The notes below the pieces were generated by a model. It saw only the letters and a list, made by a program, of their open reading frames with translations. It was not told the DNA's origin and made no database searches. From an uncultured Anaerolineae bacterium (GTDB lineage Bacteria > Chloroflexota > Anaerolineae > Aggregatilineales > Phototrophicaceae): a stretch of 64,000 nucleotides of DNA. Below, one piece after another: positions 25,938-34,493 of the stretch. Both the position numbers and the translations under genes were made by a program. The first letter of the stretch is position 1, and each line of letters begins with the position of its first letter. The stretch spans positions 310,001 through 374,000 of the forward strand of contig CAKQCB010000004.1 in the NCBI GenBank assembly GCA_934216615.1, in the 5' to 3' direction.

Positions 25938-26204
25938 ATGGACAAGAAAATCACCCCTGAACAACTGGAAACAATGCTTCGGCATATTGGTGAAACTGTG
26001 GCAAAGCCAGAGTTCACAGAGAATTTGCGTCATCGTATTTTGATCGAGCGCCCCGTTTTACGTCACGCTTTCACGAAGGCCCGCTCTCGAACTTTGAACA
26101 AAGAGAAATACAAAAACCGTAAAACTCACGCGCTTGTTCAAGAAGCGCTCAAAGAGTTCTGCAATCTTGTTTGGGGCTATCTGGATACGCAGGAAAAGCC
26201 ATGA
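25938..26204 (+). CDS. Island gene C, copy 1 (88 aa, unknown), coupled to TnpB
   Basis: Highly basic, helical protein (LETMLRHIGETVAKPEFTEN, HAFTKARSRTLNKEKYKN, ALVQEALKEFCNLVWGYL). Its last codons overlap the TnpB start as ATGA, so TnpB is made by re-initiation after gene C. It differs from C2 at only two of 88 residues, although the two TnpBs differ widely. It is not a TnpA transposase (no HUH motif). It may be a TnpB accessory or nucleic-acid-binding protein. Confidence 0.7.
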   Translation: MDKKITPEQLETMLRHIGETVAKPEFTENLRHRILIERPVLRHAFTKARSRTLNKEKYKNRKTHALVQEALKEFCNLVWGYLDTQEKP

Positions 26205-27292
26205 CCAACTATAAAAACTTCAAGTACCGTCTGTACCCCACCCAATCGCAAGAACGGCAGATGCTTAAAATCATCGAGTATTGCCGTCACTGGTACAACA
26301 TGTGTATTGATGAGCGACGTTGGGCATGGGAAGCTGAAGGGCGTAGTGTATCAAAGTTTGATCAGTACAAAACTGCCATTCATTATCGTCACACCTTTCA
26401 ACTTAAAGGCCTTATCTATTCATCAGTTCTACGGGATGTTTGTAATACTATGGACGAAGCATTTAAAGCCTTCTTCCGGCGTGTCAAAGCGGGTGATAAA
26501 GCCGGTTTCCCGCGCTATAAAAGCCGGAAGCATTTTGATGGCTTTGGGTTCCCGCAGTTTGACGGATTCAAGATCGATGGTCGGCGCTTACGGTTGTATG
26601 GGGTTGGTCGCGTCCGTGTCCGCTGGCATCGGCCTATCGAAGGCAAAATCAAGACACTGCGTGTTTTCCGCCGTGCCAATCAATGGTTTGCGGTGTTCAC
26701 TGCTGAAGTCGTTGTACCAGAACCTTTACCTAAAACCCATCGTGCTATTGGAATTGATGTCGGTGTCACCGCCCTCATCACCACCAGCGACGGCGATAAA
26801 GTAACTAACCCAAATTACTACCACAAGAGCCAAAAGCAATTACGGATTTTAAACCGGAGTCTTGCCCGTAAGCAGCGTGGGGGTAAAAATCGCCGTAAAG
26901 CACTACTACGACTACAACGACATCAAACCCATATCGCTAATCAGCGGTCTGATTTTCTAAGCAAGCTCTCGCGTGAATTGATCCTGAAATATGATCTCAT
27001 TGCGCTTGAAGATTTGAAGATCGGAAATATGGTGCGCAACACCCACTTAAGCAAGAGCATCCTAGATAGTGGTTGGGGTCAATTTAAGAGCTACTTAGCG
27101 GTGAAAGCTATAGACACAGGCCGCCAAATTGTCTTTGTGAATCCTAAGTACACATCAAAGACTTGCTCAAATTGTGGCGCAATCTTTGAGAAATTAACCC
27201 TGAAAGATCGATGGGTAATGTGTGAGTGTGGACTTTCTTTAGATCGTGACCACAACGCTGCCATCAATATATTAAATCGCGCTTTAACTTAA
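26201..27292 (+). CDS. tnpB: TnpB-family RNA-guided nuclease 1
   Basis: 363 aa. N-terminal helical/wedge region starts NYKNFKYRLYPTQSQER. RuvC catalytic residues are all present: D in IGIDVGVTALITTSDGDKV, E in LIALEDLKIGNMVRN, D in LSLDRDHNAAINIL. The zinc finger CSNCGAIF...CECG sits between RuvC II and III. Start 26201 is set by the ATGA overlap with gene C. No TnpA and no insertion-sequence left end are seen, so it appears domesticated in a phage operon. Its 3' end runs into an omega-RNA-like sequence. Known function of the family: RNA-guided double-strand DNA cleavage. Confidence 0.9.
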   Translation: MTNYKNFKYRLYPTQSQERQMLKIIEYCRHWYNMCIDERRWAWEAEGRSVSKFDQYKTAIHYRHTFQLKGLIYSSVLRDVCNTMDEAFKAFFRRVKAGDKAGFPRYKSRKHFDGFGFPQFDGFKIDGRRLRLYGVGRVRVRWHRPIEGKIKTLRVFRRANQWFAVFTAEVVVPEPLPKTHRAIGIDVGVTALITTSDGDKVTNPNYYHKSQKQLRILNRSLARKQRGGKNRRKALLRLQRHQTHIANQRSDFLSKLSRELILKYDLIALEDLKIGNMVRNTHLSKSILDSGWGQFKSYLAVKAIDTGRQIVFVNPKYTSKTCSNCGAIFEKLTLKDRWVMCECGLSLDRDHNAAINILNRALT

Positions 27293-27385
27293 AAAAACGA
27301 TTCCGAGCGGGACACTCGGTGAGCGCTAACGTGGGTGAAGTAATGGCCGCGCGTTGCTCAGAATCCCTCTTAAATGTAGGGCTTT
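27293..27385 (+). ncRNA. Candidate omega-RNA scaffold of TnpB1
   Basis: After the TnpB stop comes a series of elements typical of IS605/IS1341-type right ends: GAGCGGGACACTCGGTGAGCG, GTGGGTGAAGTAATGGCC, TTGCTCAGAATCCCTC and a short CCCT/AGGG terminal stem followed by TTTGTCC. In such elements the guide is the next ~16-20 nt of flanking DNA, here about 27387-27406, which enters the adjacent tail gene. Inference from family resemblance; no structure was calculated. Confidence 0.55.
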
Positions 27386-27402
27386 GTCCACCATAACCAT
27401 AA

Positions 27403-27801
27403 TTAGGGCTCCTCTGAAATCCCTTGAATCACTCCGGTGATCTCAAAGCCACTCCAGCCGATGAAATGGCGTGATGTCTGCCGAGGTGCATAAACTGTGG
27501 CATTCACAATGATCCAGTTATCGTTGTTATCCAGTATGCGAACCGTCACCTCATTGGAAGTGACTTCATTGCCGTAGTTGTTGCTTAATCCGCATTGGGT
27601 GAGGAGGGTTTCTGGCATGTCACGTTCCATAGTGTTTGTCCACAGTAGGGTGAAATTGGCATCCCCTAGAAAGCCACTGCTTAAATCGCCACCATACACC
27701 TGCTCTGGGTATTCAATGCCTTTGGGTTGTTTCGGTTGGAGTTCAAAATCATCTAAGTCATCGGCGTTGTTGTGGCCGATGGCGACTGCATAGGACGACA
27801 T
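27403..27801 (-). CDS. Tail-tip-region protein downstream of the tape measure
   Basis: 132 aa. Start 27801 overlaps the tape-measure stop as TAATG. The sequence (DFELQPKQPKGIEYPEQVYGGDL, WTNTMERDMPETLL, HFIGWSGFEITGVIQG) is beta-rich and its position after the tape measure is that of distal-tail or tail-tip proteins in siphoviruses. No specific family is recognised. TnpB1 converges on its 3' end. Confidence 0.6.
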   Translation of the reverse strand: MSSYAVAIGHNNADDLDDFELQPKQPKGIEYPEQVYGGDLSSGFLGDANFTLLWTNTMERDMPETLLTQCGLSNNYGNEVTSNEVTVRILDNNDNWIIVNATVYAPRQTSRHFIGWSGFEITGVIQGISEEP

Positions 27802-30734
27802 TAGACACCTCCTTTTCGTGCGGCGTATTGTTGCCAAAACTGCTCCAACGCTGAATTCATGAAGCTCATCAATTCCGGCAACATATCATCCACCCCACGT
27901 GCCCCAAAATACGGCGCAAAGCTCTCAATATTCAGTAAGGAACCTGATCCACCCCCACTGCTCATGTAATTACGTGTGATCGAGCTTTCCGCGCTATAAA
28001 TCCGCGCCGGGTGCGTGAAGTAAGCAAGTTCTGGCCCCCGTTCACCGACAATAACGGGGCGGTGAGTTGGGACGGAATTGGTTCCTTGAGCAAATGTCGG
28101 AATAGCGCGGGTGATTCCGCGTGATGTTGCGCCACCAATAGAACTTGTTGTGGGTCGAGCTGTGTTTATGGCAAAAATGGAAGCAATTCCGTTGCGTATA
28201 TTGCCTAAAGCAGTTCCGACATTGGTTTGCAGGGCATTCCATAAGCCGATCTCTTGCCCCACTTGTACAGCCAATCCAGCGATCCGGCGTTGGCGGTCTT
28301 GTAACTCGCGTGAATCAGCTAACTGCCGATCTTGAATCTCACGTTGTCGTCGAACGACGCGATCAAAATCTTCATCGGCCAAGCGTTGTTGAAAAGCGGT
28401 GATTTGCCGTTGGCGTTGTTGGTTGTATTGCGCCCACTCATCGGCTTGCTGTTGCTGGAAGGCGGTAAGGCGCTGATTCCGCTGTTCTTCCAAATTAGTT
28501 GTGAGCGTTTCCATTTGAAGCCGGAAATCTTCATTCCGTCGATCAGTCTCAATCTGGAATTGTTCGGTGATTTCGTTGGTGCGTTGTTCACCCCGACGAT
28601 ACGCTTCCGACACCCCTGAAGCATCGAGCTTTAGGGCCGATGTTCGCACCGCTTCATTCGTATCGCGCTGAATCTTGACCAGTTCACGCCCAAAATCTTC
28701 ATTCCGGCGTTTGGTTTCAAGGTTAAACTCTGCAAGCTGATCCAAGCGATCTGCATAAGCTTTAGCATCTTCCTCGGCTTGCTCAGCATTAAAATCCGCT
28801 TGTGCACGTTGTCGTCCGGCAAGGAAGTCAGCATCACTTTCTTGCATCCCTTGATTAAAATCACGGAGTTGCCGAGCGCGTGATAACGCATCATCAAAGT
28901 TTTGACGTGAATCCTGAATGCCACGATCTTCATTTAATCGTGAATCCCTTAATGCTGCATCGGCATTGATCTTGTTCATCTCGGCAACTGCGTCGAGTAA
29001 TTGATCAGCGTTATCGTTGAAAATATCGGCGATATTAATAAGTGCGCTGGAGGTTTCTTCGCCGGCCGTCTCAAAATCCTGAGTAATTTTTTCAGTAAGT
29101 GGGTATAGCAAGCGATATACAAATCCCGTTGCAATACCTTTAACTGCATCTAAATCAGCGTTAAATCTATCAATCCGTTGATTAATTGCCGTCCTATCAA
29201 ATACATCACTAACTCTTTCTTGCGCAGCATTGCGATTGGATGTAGCTGTATCCGCATTAATTTGCCCAACTGCTGAAAGTACACGTCCAGCACCCGATAA
29301 GGTAGTGAATGCTCCGCCAAAAATCGGAATTGAGCTTAAAGAATCGCCAATATTTGTCATCAAGTTACCGATACTTACGACAAAATTAGCGAAGGCTTCA
29401 GCAATAAGGGCATCTCCTAATTCAATGACTGCAACTAAGCCTCTAAGAACATTTTCCACTTCTAATATTTGTTGACCAAATAGGCGAACAAGCTCAAAAA
29501 ACCAATTGGTAATAATGACCGAACCTTGCTTAAGCCGATCAAATAGAACGGAATACGGATCCTCTTTACTGTCAGTACGCAAACGAGAGTCAGCCATTCC
29601 TTGATCTGCTAACCGTTGGGCAATTGCAACACCTGCTGCAACCCCGCCAGCAATACTTAATGGAGTAACTAATCCCCGCCCTATAGAAGCAAGATTTGCG
29701 GCCGACATAGCGGCCCGCAATGCTACATATCCCTGCGTAAGATTATTAACCACTAACAGCGCTGGGCTAATTCCGGCAACAATAATTGCTCCGGTTGCCG
29801 CAGTTTGAAGAAGTTGAGGATTCAGTTGATTCGTTATTGTCAGTAAATTGGAAAATCCCTCAGCAAAAGGAATCACTACATTATTTAATGCAGGTGCAAA
29901 CGCCGTAGCAAAGGCTTCGGAAACAGTTCCTTTTAATCGTTCAAATGCGTTGATCCCACTGCGTTGAAGATTTTCAAACTCTTCTTGTGTTAAACCAAGC
30001 CCGTCAATTAAATCACTTAAGCCTTCAATGATCTTCTGTGGATCACCTGCGGCTCGATCAATGATCGCATTCACTTGACTTAATGGGAGTTCAAACCGCG
30101 CGGCCAGTGAACGGGCTTCACCACTAAGGGCTTCACGGAGCGCAAACGCCGCGCCCTGTGTACCCTGCGCCGGATCAAGCAGTCCCAGCCGTTGCACAAT
30201 AGAAAGTGTTCTTTGAAGATCAATATTGTATCGTCCGACTGAGGGCAGAATTGCAACAGCGCTTTCAAGCACATTTGCATATGCTTGCCCTGTTTGCGCG
30301 GCGATATCACGCAACTGAGATTGAACCCTAACTGCTCGTTCCTGTGATCCGGTAAATACACGTAATAGGGCATTGTTACGGTTCATATTCTGTGCCTGAG
30401 CAAGACCATACGCTACGGCTGCCCCTGCTGCAAGGCTATACCCGCGCATAGCTTGTTCAGCTTCGCGTAAGCCCTGCGTCACCCGCCCGAAATCGCTGTT
30501 CGCAAAGGCGCGTTGCCGACGCTCAACTTCTTGGAAGCCCATGGCAAGCCGACGCATCGCTGCATCGCCTTGCGTTCCAATGCGTTGGAATTGAGTGGCC
30601 GCCCGTTGAACGCCTTCGGAAATTCTTTGAGAGGTTCTGATGACCACTTCACCAGCGCGTTGGAATTGTGAGGTATCAACGGTAATGCGTGCACGGGCTA
30701 CACTTTGTCGGCCGCTTCCTTGTTGTGTCATCAT
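27801..30734 (-). CDS. Tail tape-measure protein
   Basis: 977 aa, the longest structural protein with the expected features: N-terminal coiled coils (QRISEGVQRAATQFQRIG), alanine/glycine hydrophobic segments in the middle (ALLVVNNLTQGYVALRAAM; AGGVAAGVAIAQRL), a long charged coiled coil with repeats of RR/NEDF (residues about 600-820) and a small C-terminal domain. Sets tail length and helps eject DNA. AAAGGAGG lies almost against the first of two ATGs, so the second (30731) is equally likely as start. Confidence 0.85.
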   Translation of the reverse strand: MMTQQGSGRQSVARARITVDTSQFQRAGEVVIRTSQRISEGVQRAATQFQRIGTQGDAAMRRLAMGFQEVERRQRAFANSDFGRVTQGLREAEQAMRGYSLAAGAAVAYGLAQAQNMNRNNALLRVFTGSQERAVRVQSQLRDIAAQTGQAYANVLESAVAILPSVGRYNIDLQRTLSIVQRLGLLDPAQGTQGAAFALREALSGEARSLAARFELPLSQVNAIIDRAAGDPQKIIEGLSDLIDGLGLTQEEFENLQRSGINAFERLKGTVSEAFATAFAPALNNVVIPFAEGFSNLLTITNQLNPQLLQTAATGAIIVAGISPALLVVNNLTQGYVALRAAMSAANLASIGRGLVTPLSIAGGVAAGVAIAQRLADQGMADSRLRTDSKEDPYSVLFDRLKQGSVIITNWFFELVRLFGQQILEVENVLRGLVAVIELGDALIAEAFANFVVSIGNLMTNIGDSLSSIPIFGGAFTTLSGAGRVLSAVGQINADTATSNRNAAQERVSDVFDRTAINQRIDRFNADLDAVKGIATGFVYRLLYPLTEKITQDFETAGEETSSALINIADIFNDNADQLLDAVAEMNKINADAALRDSRLNEDRGIQDSRQNFDDALSRARQLRDFNQGMQESDADFLAGRQRAQADFNAEQAEEDAKAYADRLDQLAEFNLETKRRNEDFGRELVKIQRDTNEAVRTSALKLDASGVSEAYRRGEQRTNEITEQFQIETDRRNEDFRLQMETLTTNLEEQRNQRLTAFQQQQADEWAQYNQQRQRQITAFQQRLADEDFDRVVRRQREIQDRQLADSRELQDRQRRIAGLAVQVGQEIGLWNALQTNVGTALGNIRNGIASIFAINTARPTTSSIGGATSRGITRAIPTFAQGTNSVPTHRPVIVGERGPELAYFTHPARIYSAESSITRNYMSSGGGSGSLLNIESFAPYFGARGVDDMLPELMSFMNSALEQFWQQYAARKGGV

Positions 30735-30754
30735 TCCTCCTTTCTCTTGGCAAC

Positions 30755-30776
30755 AAAAAACCCGCCGAAGCGGGTC
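30755..30776 (-). terminator. Minus-strand terminator before the tape-measure gene
   Basis: ACCCGC-CGAA-GCGGGT stem followed by TTTTTTG on the minus strand. It lies after the stop of the inserted membrane-protein gene (30800), marking that gene as a self-contained unit inside the tail operon. Confidence 0.8.
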
Positions 30777-30799
30777 AAAGATTATTTCACTTTATAATT

Positions 30800-31639
30800 T
30801 CAACTTCGACAGGCAGGTAATCCACTTGGCACATTTGAATACCAAGCAACATTTCCCGTTGAACTGTTGTCTGGATATCGCTCGTGATTAAGACGCTGGG
30901 ATATTATTACCCAATTATTGCTCCAGTTGATGTTTTGCATCGTGGTGTAACCCATTCCAGCACTAATGCCACATCGTGTTCCATTATTTAGATACCAAGC
31001 AACTATTAGGCTGATATATCCCGCATATTCCTCATTAACCGTATTGGCATATTCACGAAACACATTTTCGATAACACTAATGCCATTGGAAACTCCATTT
31101 CGGGGACTAAGAAGCTGTACTTCTATATCAATCAATAATCGTTGATTGGAAACCCCGACAAGAAAGTATTCAACATTCCCTTCAGCACGAACGCTCTCAC
31201 TGATTCGGTCTAAAAATGGGCGCGGAAAGCCGGTGTTCATAGTATCTAGGATAGTTCGGGTAACTGGCGTTGCGGGTGGTCCCTGCATACTTGGCGCAAT
31301 TGTATTATTTGATCCTGAATTGCCGCTGAAAAAAATACCCCAGATTACTAAAAAAAGCAGTGCTAGCAGAACATTCCCCATTATCCTCTTACAACTAATG
31401 CCTTCTTTTTTTTGCTTCTTCGGTTCTTCGACTACAACAGGTGAAGGTATATATGATCTCGCTGTCGAAATAGTTTCCGGGAATGAAAAGGGCGGGTCAA
31501 TCTCATCCAGTTTTGTAAGCCATACCTGTGCGGTTGGATGCTGGATTTTATGTAAGGCTGTTCTTGCTTCTTCATAGCGTTTTTCTCTGATGAGAAGCCG
31601 AATGTAATCAAATTGCACTTTCAGGTTGTTTGCTGTCAT
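30800..31639 (-). CDS. Inserted membrane protein of Chloroflexota type (moron)
   Basis: 279 aa. Start 31639 supported by GAGGA 9 nt upstream. The N-terminal ~45 residues form a helical repeat-like unit (LLIREKRYEEARTALHKIQ, HPTAQVWLTKLDEID) seen at the front of many Chloroflexota membrane proteins; one transmembrane helix follows (about residues 88-105, VLLALLFLVIWGIFF), then an extracytoplasmic domain. AT-rich, with its own terminator, sitting between the tail chaperone and tape measure where no structural gene is expected. Likely a host-derived accessory gene; role unknown. Confidence 0.65.
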   Translation of the reverse strand: MTANNLKVQFDYIRLLIREKRYEEARTALHKIQHPTAQVWLTKLDEIDPPFSFPETISTARSYIPSPVVVEEPKKQKKEGISCKRIMGNVLLALLFLVIWGIFFSGNSGSNNTIAPSMQGPPATPVTRTILDTMNTGFPRPFLDRISESVRAEGNVEYFLVGVSNQRLLIDIEVQLLSPRNGVSNGISVIENVFREYANTVNEEYAGYISLIVAWYLNNGTRCGISAGMGYTTMQNINWSNNWVIISQRLNHERYPDNSSTGNVAWYSNVPSGLPACRS

Positions 31640-31695
31640 AAAATAATCCTCATAATTTTTAATTTTAGTATATGAGGAATATTTCATTGGTTGAA

Positions 31696-32019
31696 TCAAG
31701 ACATCTTTCTCAACCCACCTTTCCCCATCAGCCCCTTAAGTGACATATTTTGTGTTTGGACGATCCATTCGTTTAAGGTCTGGGGGGTATCTCTGAGCAA
31801 ATCTTTTAACTGATGACGTGGTTTCCCCTTGTCATCAATTTCATTGAGACGTGCATCAATCCAACGGCCAAAATACGCAATGGCATTATCAAACTGAAAG
31901 CACGTCCAATCGTCATACTTTTTAGAAAGTTTGTAGACTTCGCTAGGGAGTTTATTGTACGCTTGGCTCAGCGTCCACGCTTGCCAGAGGTTGCTCCGTT
32001 TGGTCACGAAAGGATTCAA
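31696..32019 (-). CDS. Tail assembly chaperone, frameshift (GT-type) extension
   Basis: The frame opens inside the preceding gene and runs on for 107 codons (LWQAWTLSQAYNKLPSEVY, DNAIAYFGRWIDARL, SLKGLMGKGGLRKMS). Relative to the upstream frame it is +1 (equivalently -2), the organisation expected when a G-type chaperone is extended by programmed frameshifting. The slip site should lie within 31952-32019, perhaps around TCCTTTC or CCAAAC; I cannot decide which. It may not be translated independently. Confidence 0.7.
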   Translation of the reverse strand: MNPFVTKRSNLWQAWTLSQAYNKLPSEVYKLSKKYDDWTCFQFDNAIAYFGRWIDARLNEIDDKGKPRHQLKDLLRDTPQTLNEWIVQTQNMSLKGLMGKGGLRKMS

Positions 32020-32446
32020 GCTCCTTGGCTGACCTCCCGATCAGACCAAAGATAAAGCCTTTGTCGCTTTCACCAAGCGCCTTGTAGGGAATCTCCCCTT
32101 TATCACGATCCGGCGCATCCGCAATTCGCGGTTCAACAAACATAGCCTTGCAGACAACCTTGAGCAGTTCATCAGTCGTCTTTAACTGTTCAACCGCGCC
32201 CCATGCCGCACTTGGGTTAAAAATTCCGTCCAAGTGGCCTTGTTCGATGACTTTGGCAACCACGGGCGTAAGTTGATCAAGTCGCGCAACCACGTCCTCA
32301 TGGCCCAACAAATCAACCAGATTTAAGGTGCGGATTTTAACGACATAGCCACTCGGAAGGCGCATTACCACCCCTTCTTCTGATTTATACCATTCAGCAA
32401 CAGGGGTCACACTTAGGACACTCTGGGCGTTCGGATTTTTAGTCAT
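31952..32446 (-). CDS. Tail assembly chaperone (G-type)
   Basis: 164 aa, placed between tail tube and tape measure as for lambda G and Mu-type chaperones. Features are VVMRLPSGYVVKIRTLNLVDLL and a helical C-terminal half. AAGGAG precedes the start. Chaperones of this class keep the tape measure soluble and help load the tail tube. Its end overlaps the GT frame. Island 2 is inserted immediately upstream. Confidence 0.7.
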   Translation of the reverse strand: MTKNPNAQSVLSVTPVAEWYKSEEGVVMRLPSGYVVKIRTLNLVDLLGHEDVVARLDQLTPVVAKVIEQGHLDGIFNPSAAWGAVEQLKTTDELLKVVCKAMFVEPRIADAPDRDKGEIPYKALGESDKGFIFGLIGRSAKELESFRDQTEQPLASVDAEPSVQ

Positions 32447-32658
32447 TTTGTCTCCTTGTTAAAAACACCTGATAAATTCGTAGTATAGAAACCAAAATAG
32501 AGTGATTAAGCGCCTACCAACTAACACTTAAATTCACTGATTTTTGGGGATATGGAATTTTTATTTAGGAATGGAGAGGTGCGTGAGGAACTGCTTTTCA
32601 ATCTACCCCTTATTATAACTTAGTCCTCCCTTAAGAAGAAACTTTTGTGGGCAGAAAT

Positions 32659-33027
32659 TCAGACTACTCGTTTATAGTTCCGAACTGGATGATCGAGTTT
32701 ATTTGCATAGCGCCTACGTTCTTGTTTTCGTTTGCATTCCACGCAAATATAACAATGCCCGTTCCTGCGACTCGCATCCTTATGAAACTGATTCACCGAA
32801 AGCCACTCAGCACACTCACTACACCATATTTTATCCTTTGGGGCAGGATTAATACGAGGCATCCAAGCAATCCTCTCCAGTCGCTCCAGCATTTCCAGCG
32901 TTGGATTCGCCTTGCGCGGATCACGAACGCAAGACCGGCTCCCACGCACCTGCATCCCATCGACATTCACGACCCCATCCCGCAGGGTGATTCGTTCATC
33001 ATCAAAATCTAAGCTAAGTTGCTTCAT
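32659..33027 (-). CDS. Zinc-finger protein ZF2 (island 2 copy)
   Basis: 122 aa, very similar to ZF1: MKQLSLDFDDERITLRDG, VRGSRSCVRDPRKANPTLEM, then CSECAEWLSVNQFHK and CYICVECKRKQERRRY with two CxxC pairs. The flanking DNA on both sides (from about 32611 to 33115) is also shared with ZF1 (22601-23105), so the whole block was duplicated. Marks the left end of island 2, next to the tail chaperone gene. Confidence 0.7.
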   Translation of the reverse strand: MKQLSLDFDDERITLRDGVVNVDGMQVRGSRSCVRDPRKANPTLEMLERLERIAWMPRINPAPKDKIWCSECAEWLSVNQFHKDASRRNGHCYICVECKRKQERRRYANKLDHPVRNYKRVV

Positions 33028-33070
33028 CAGGGATTCCTTTTGGTAGAGATGTGAACTGGATGGGGAAATA

Positions 33071-33095
33071 AAAAAGCCCGCTGTATGCAGGCTTT
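33071..33095 (-). terminator. Terminator upstream of ZF2
   Basis: AAAGCCCGC/GCAGGCTTT imperfect stem followed by a T-run on the minus strand; counterpart of the hairpin at 23066 before ZF1. Confidence 0.65.
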
Positions 33096-33156
33096 GTAAA
33101 CGAATTGAGAAAAGGTAATCAGAGGCGGGCTATGCAAAACAACTTGTTATTTAATC

Positions 33157-33771
33157 TTAACGTCGGGGTTTCCGCTTTGCCGAGCGTTTAGATCGTGGTA
33201 CAGGCACGTTCTTGTTTGCCCCTGGCTGGACTACATTGGGTGGGTTCAATTTGTTTATTTCTGATTTTAACTCGCGATTTTCCTTTTCAAGCTCTTTAGC
33301 CCCTTTATTTTTCATATAAATAAAAGTCCCAGCCATTGGTACGCCATAGGTTATCAACAAGATAATCCCTTGAATTGCTTTGTCGTTGAAGATGAGGATA
33401 AACCCATATGTGGTAACAAGCGCACCTAAAACAAAGGCGAGTATAAGTCCTATACGCTCAAGGGTAATATCAGAGGTAACTACAGATTTCTCTAATGAAT
33501 GACGGTGTGCTTGTTGGCGTTCAACCATCGAGAGTAGCCGATCAGGGCTTCCCGGTAATACATTTTCATACTCAAGTAAAACTCTAGGTGGGGGGATTGG
33601 GCTTACATAGGATTCGGTGATTTGTGTGTAACGAGCAATTGCAATTTCTGCAATTGCTCGTTCATCTTCGGGTATTCCCTCTAAGACGATTTCTTCAGGG
33701 GTTATGTTGCCTGAACTTAATTGGATATCACCCTTCGTTTGATCGGAGGTTGTTTTTGCGTGAGTATTCAT
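33157..33771 (-). CDS. DUF2335-type membrane protein
   Basis: 204 aa. The signature PPPRVLLEYENVLPGSPDRL then LSMVERQQAHRHSLEK matches the DUF2335 family (proline-rich turn, PG, then E-QxxHRhxxE), followed by two transmembrane helices (residues about 108-128 and 132-152) and a basic tail ending SKRSAKRKPRR. Found in many prophages; function unknown, possibly membrane-level exclusion. Overlaps its upstream partner by 44 nt. Forms the variable cargo of island 2. Confidence 0.75.
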   Translation of the reverse strand: MNTHAKTTSDQTKGDIQLSSGNITPEEIVLEGIPEDERAIAEIAIARYTQITESYVSPIPPPRVLLEYENVLPGSPDRLLSMVERQQAHRHSLEKSVVTSDITLERIGLILAFVLGALVTTYGFILIFNDKAIQGIILLITYGVPMAGTFIYMKNKGAKELEKENRELKSEINKLNPPNVVQPGANKNVPVPRSKRSAKRKPRR

Positions 33772-33958
33772 TGAATCCCTGTTTTAGGTCATCACCCACC
33801 GCCAACCAATCTGACCACACTGCATAATAATCTGCGGCTTCAGGTGATTCTGAATAATTATATTTATTCAGTGTACCACCTAAATCAATTAATCGCGCAA
33901 AACCTCTTAAAAAGGAAGGGCGCGAAAATAAGTGAATAGACTTTAACTTTCGCTCCAT
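33728..33958 (-). CDS. Small partner of the DUF2335 protein (76 aa)
   Basis: Compact protein with RPSFLRGFARLIDLGGTLNK and AVWSDWLAVGDDLKQGF, a recognisable type often found next to DUF2335 genes in mobile elements. Overlaps the DUF2335 gene by 44 nt, so translation is coupled. No catalytic motif; function unknown. The pair occupies the slot used by HEPN/DUF3467 genes in island 1. Confidence 0.6.
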   Translation of the reverse strand: MERKLKSIHLFSRPSFLRGFARLIDLGGTLNKYNYSESPEAADYYAVWSDWLAVGDDLKQGFNEYSRKNNLRSNEG

Positions 33959-34158
33959 ATTGTTGATTGCTCCCGTATCAACTACAGTCTAATTGTAAAG
34001 GCAAATACCAGTAAATCAAATTAATGTTCCAATAGCCTTCTTAGTGATTATTGAGGCTTAATTAATAGACGCTGTAATTAGACTAATTGTTACAAGTGCA
34101 TTATTAAGGGGTAGAAATTTTAAATTACTTTTATGCCCCAAGCATGAAACCAGTAACT

Positions 34159-34192
34159 AAAAAGAGGCGAGATATTCACTCAGCCTCTTTTT
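34159..34192 (-). terminator. Terminator after repressor 2
   Basis: AAAAAGAGGC/GCCTCTTTTT, a 10-bp stem, after the stop of the second HTH gene. Same hairpin as at 24632, including most of the loop, although the repressor genes differ. Confidence 0.8.
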
Positions 34193-34209
34193 AGAATGTC
34201 CTACTCTTG

Positions 34210-34443
34210 TTATTCAGAGTATTTTCTTGGCTCATAAATTAATAATTCCCCGACTGGCACTTCCAAGTATTCACACCAGATTTCCAATATATCGAAATCG
34301 GCACGATCAACACGGCCACGCACCCAACGATGAATAACCGGATAATTTAAGCCGGTTTGACGTTCAATCTCTTTCAAATTGATTTTGTCTTCACCGCCAA
34401 ATTTTTCAGCAACTAGCTCCGGCACACGGCTTATCACTGGCAT
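34210..34443 (-). CDS. Cro/CI-family repressor 2 (HTH)
   Basis: 77 aa with a helix-turn-helix IERQTGLNYPVIHRWVRGRVDRA. It shares the RW..GRVDR end of the recognition region with repressor 1 but little else. Divergent from gene A2, with palindromic ACTAGT-centred sites over the promoter. It probably sets a separate operator specificity, so the two cassettes would not cross-repress. Confidence 0.8.
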   Translation of the reverse strand: MPVISRVPELVAEKFGGEDKINLKEIERQTGLNYPVIHRWVRGRVDRADFDILEIWCEYLEVPVGELLIYEPRKYSE

Positions 34444-34493
34444 TCCCTCTCACATATCCTTTCAATACTATCACTATATCACATAGAACTTAG

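Noticed and set aside
25938..26204. Gene C as a TnpA (Y1 transposase) partner of TnpB
   Set aside because: It is only 88 aa, has no HUH motif or catalytic tyrosine context, and looks like a basic helical protein.
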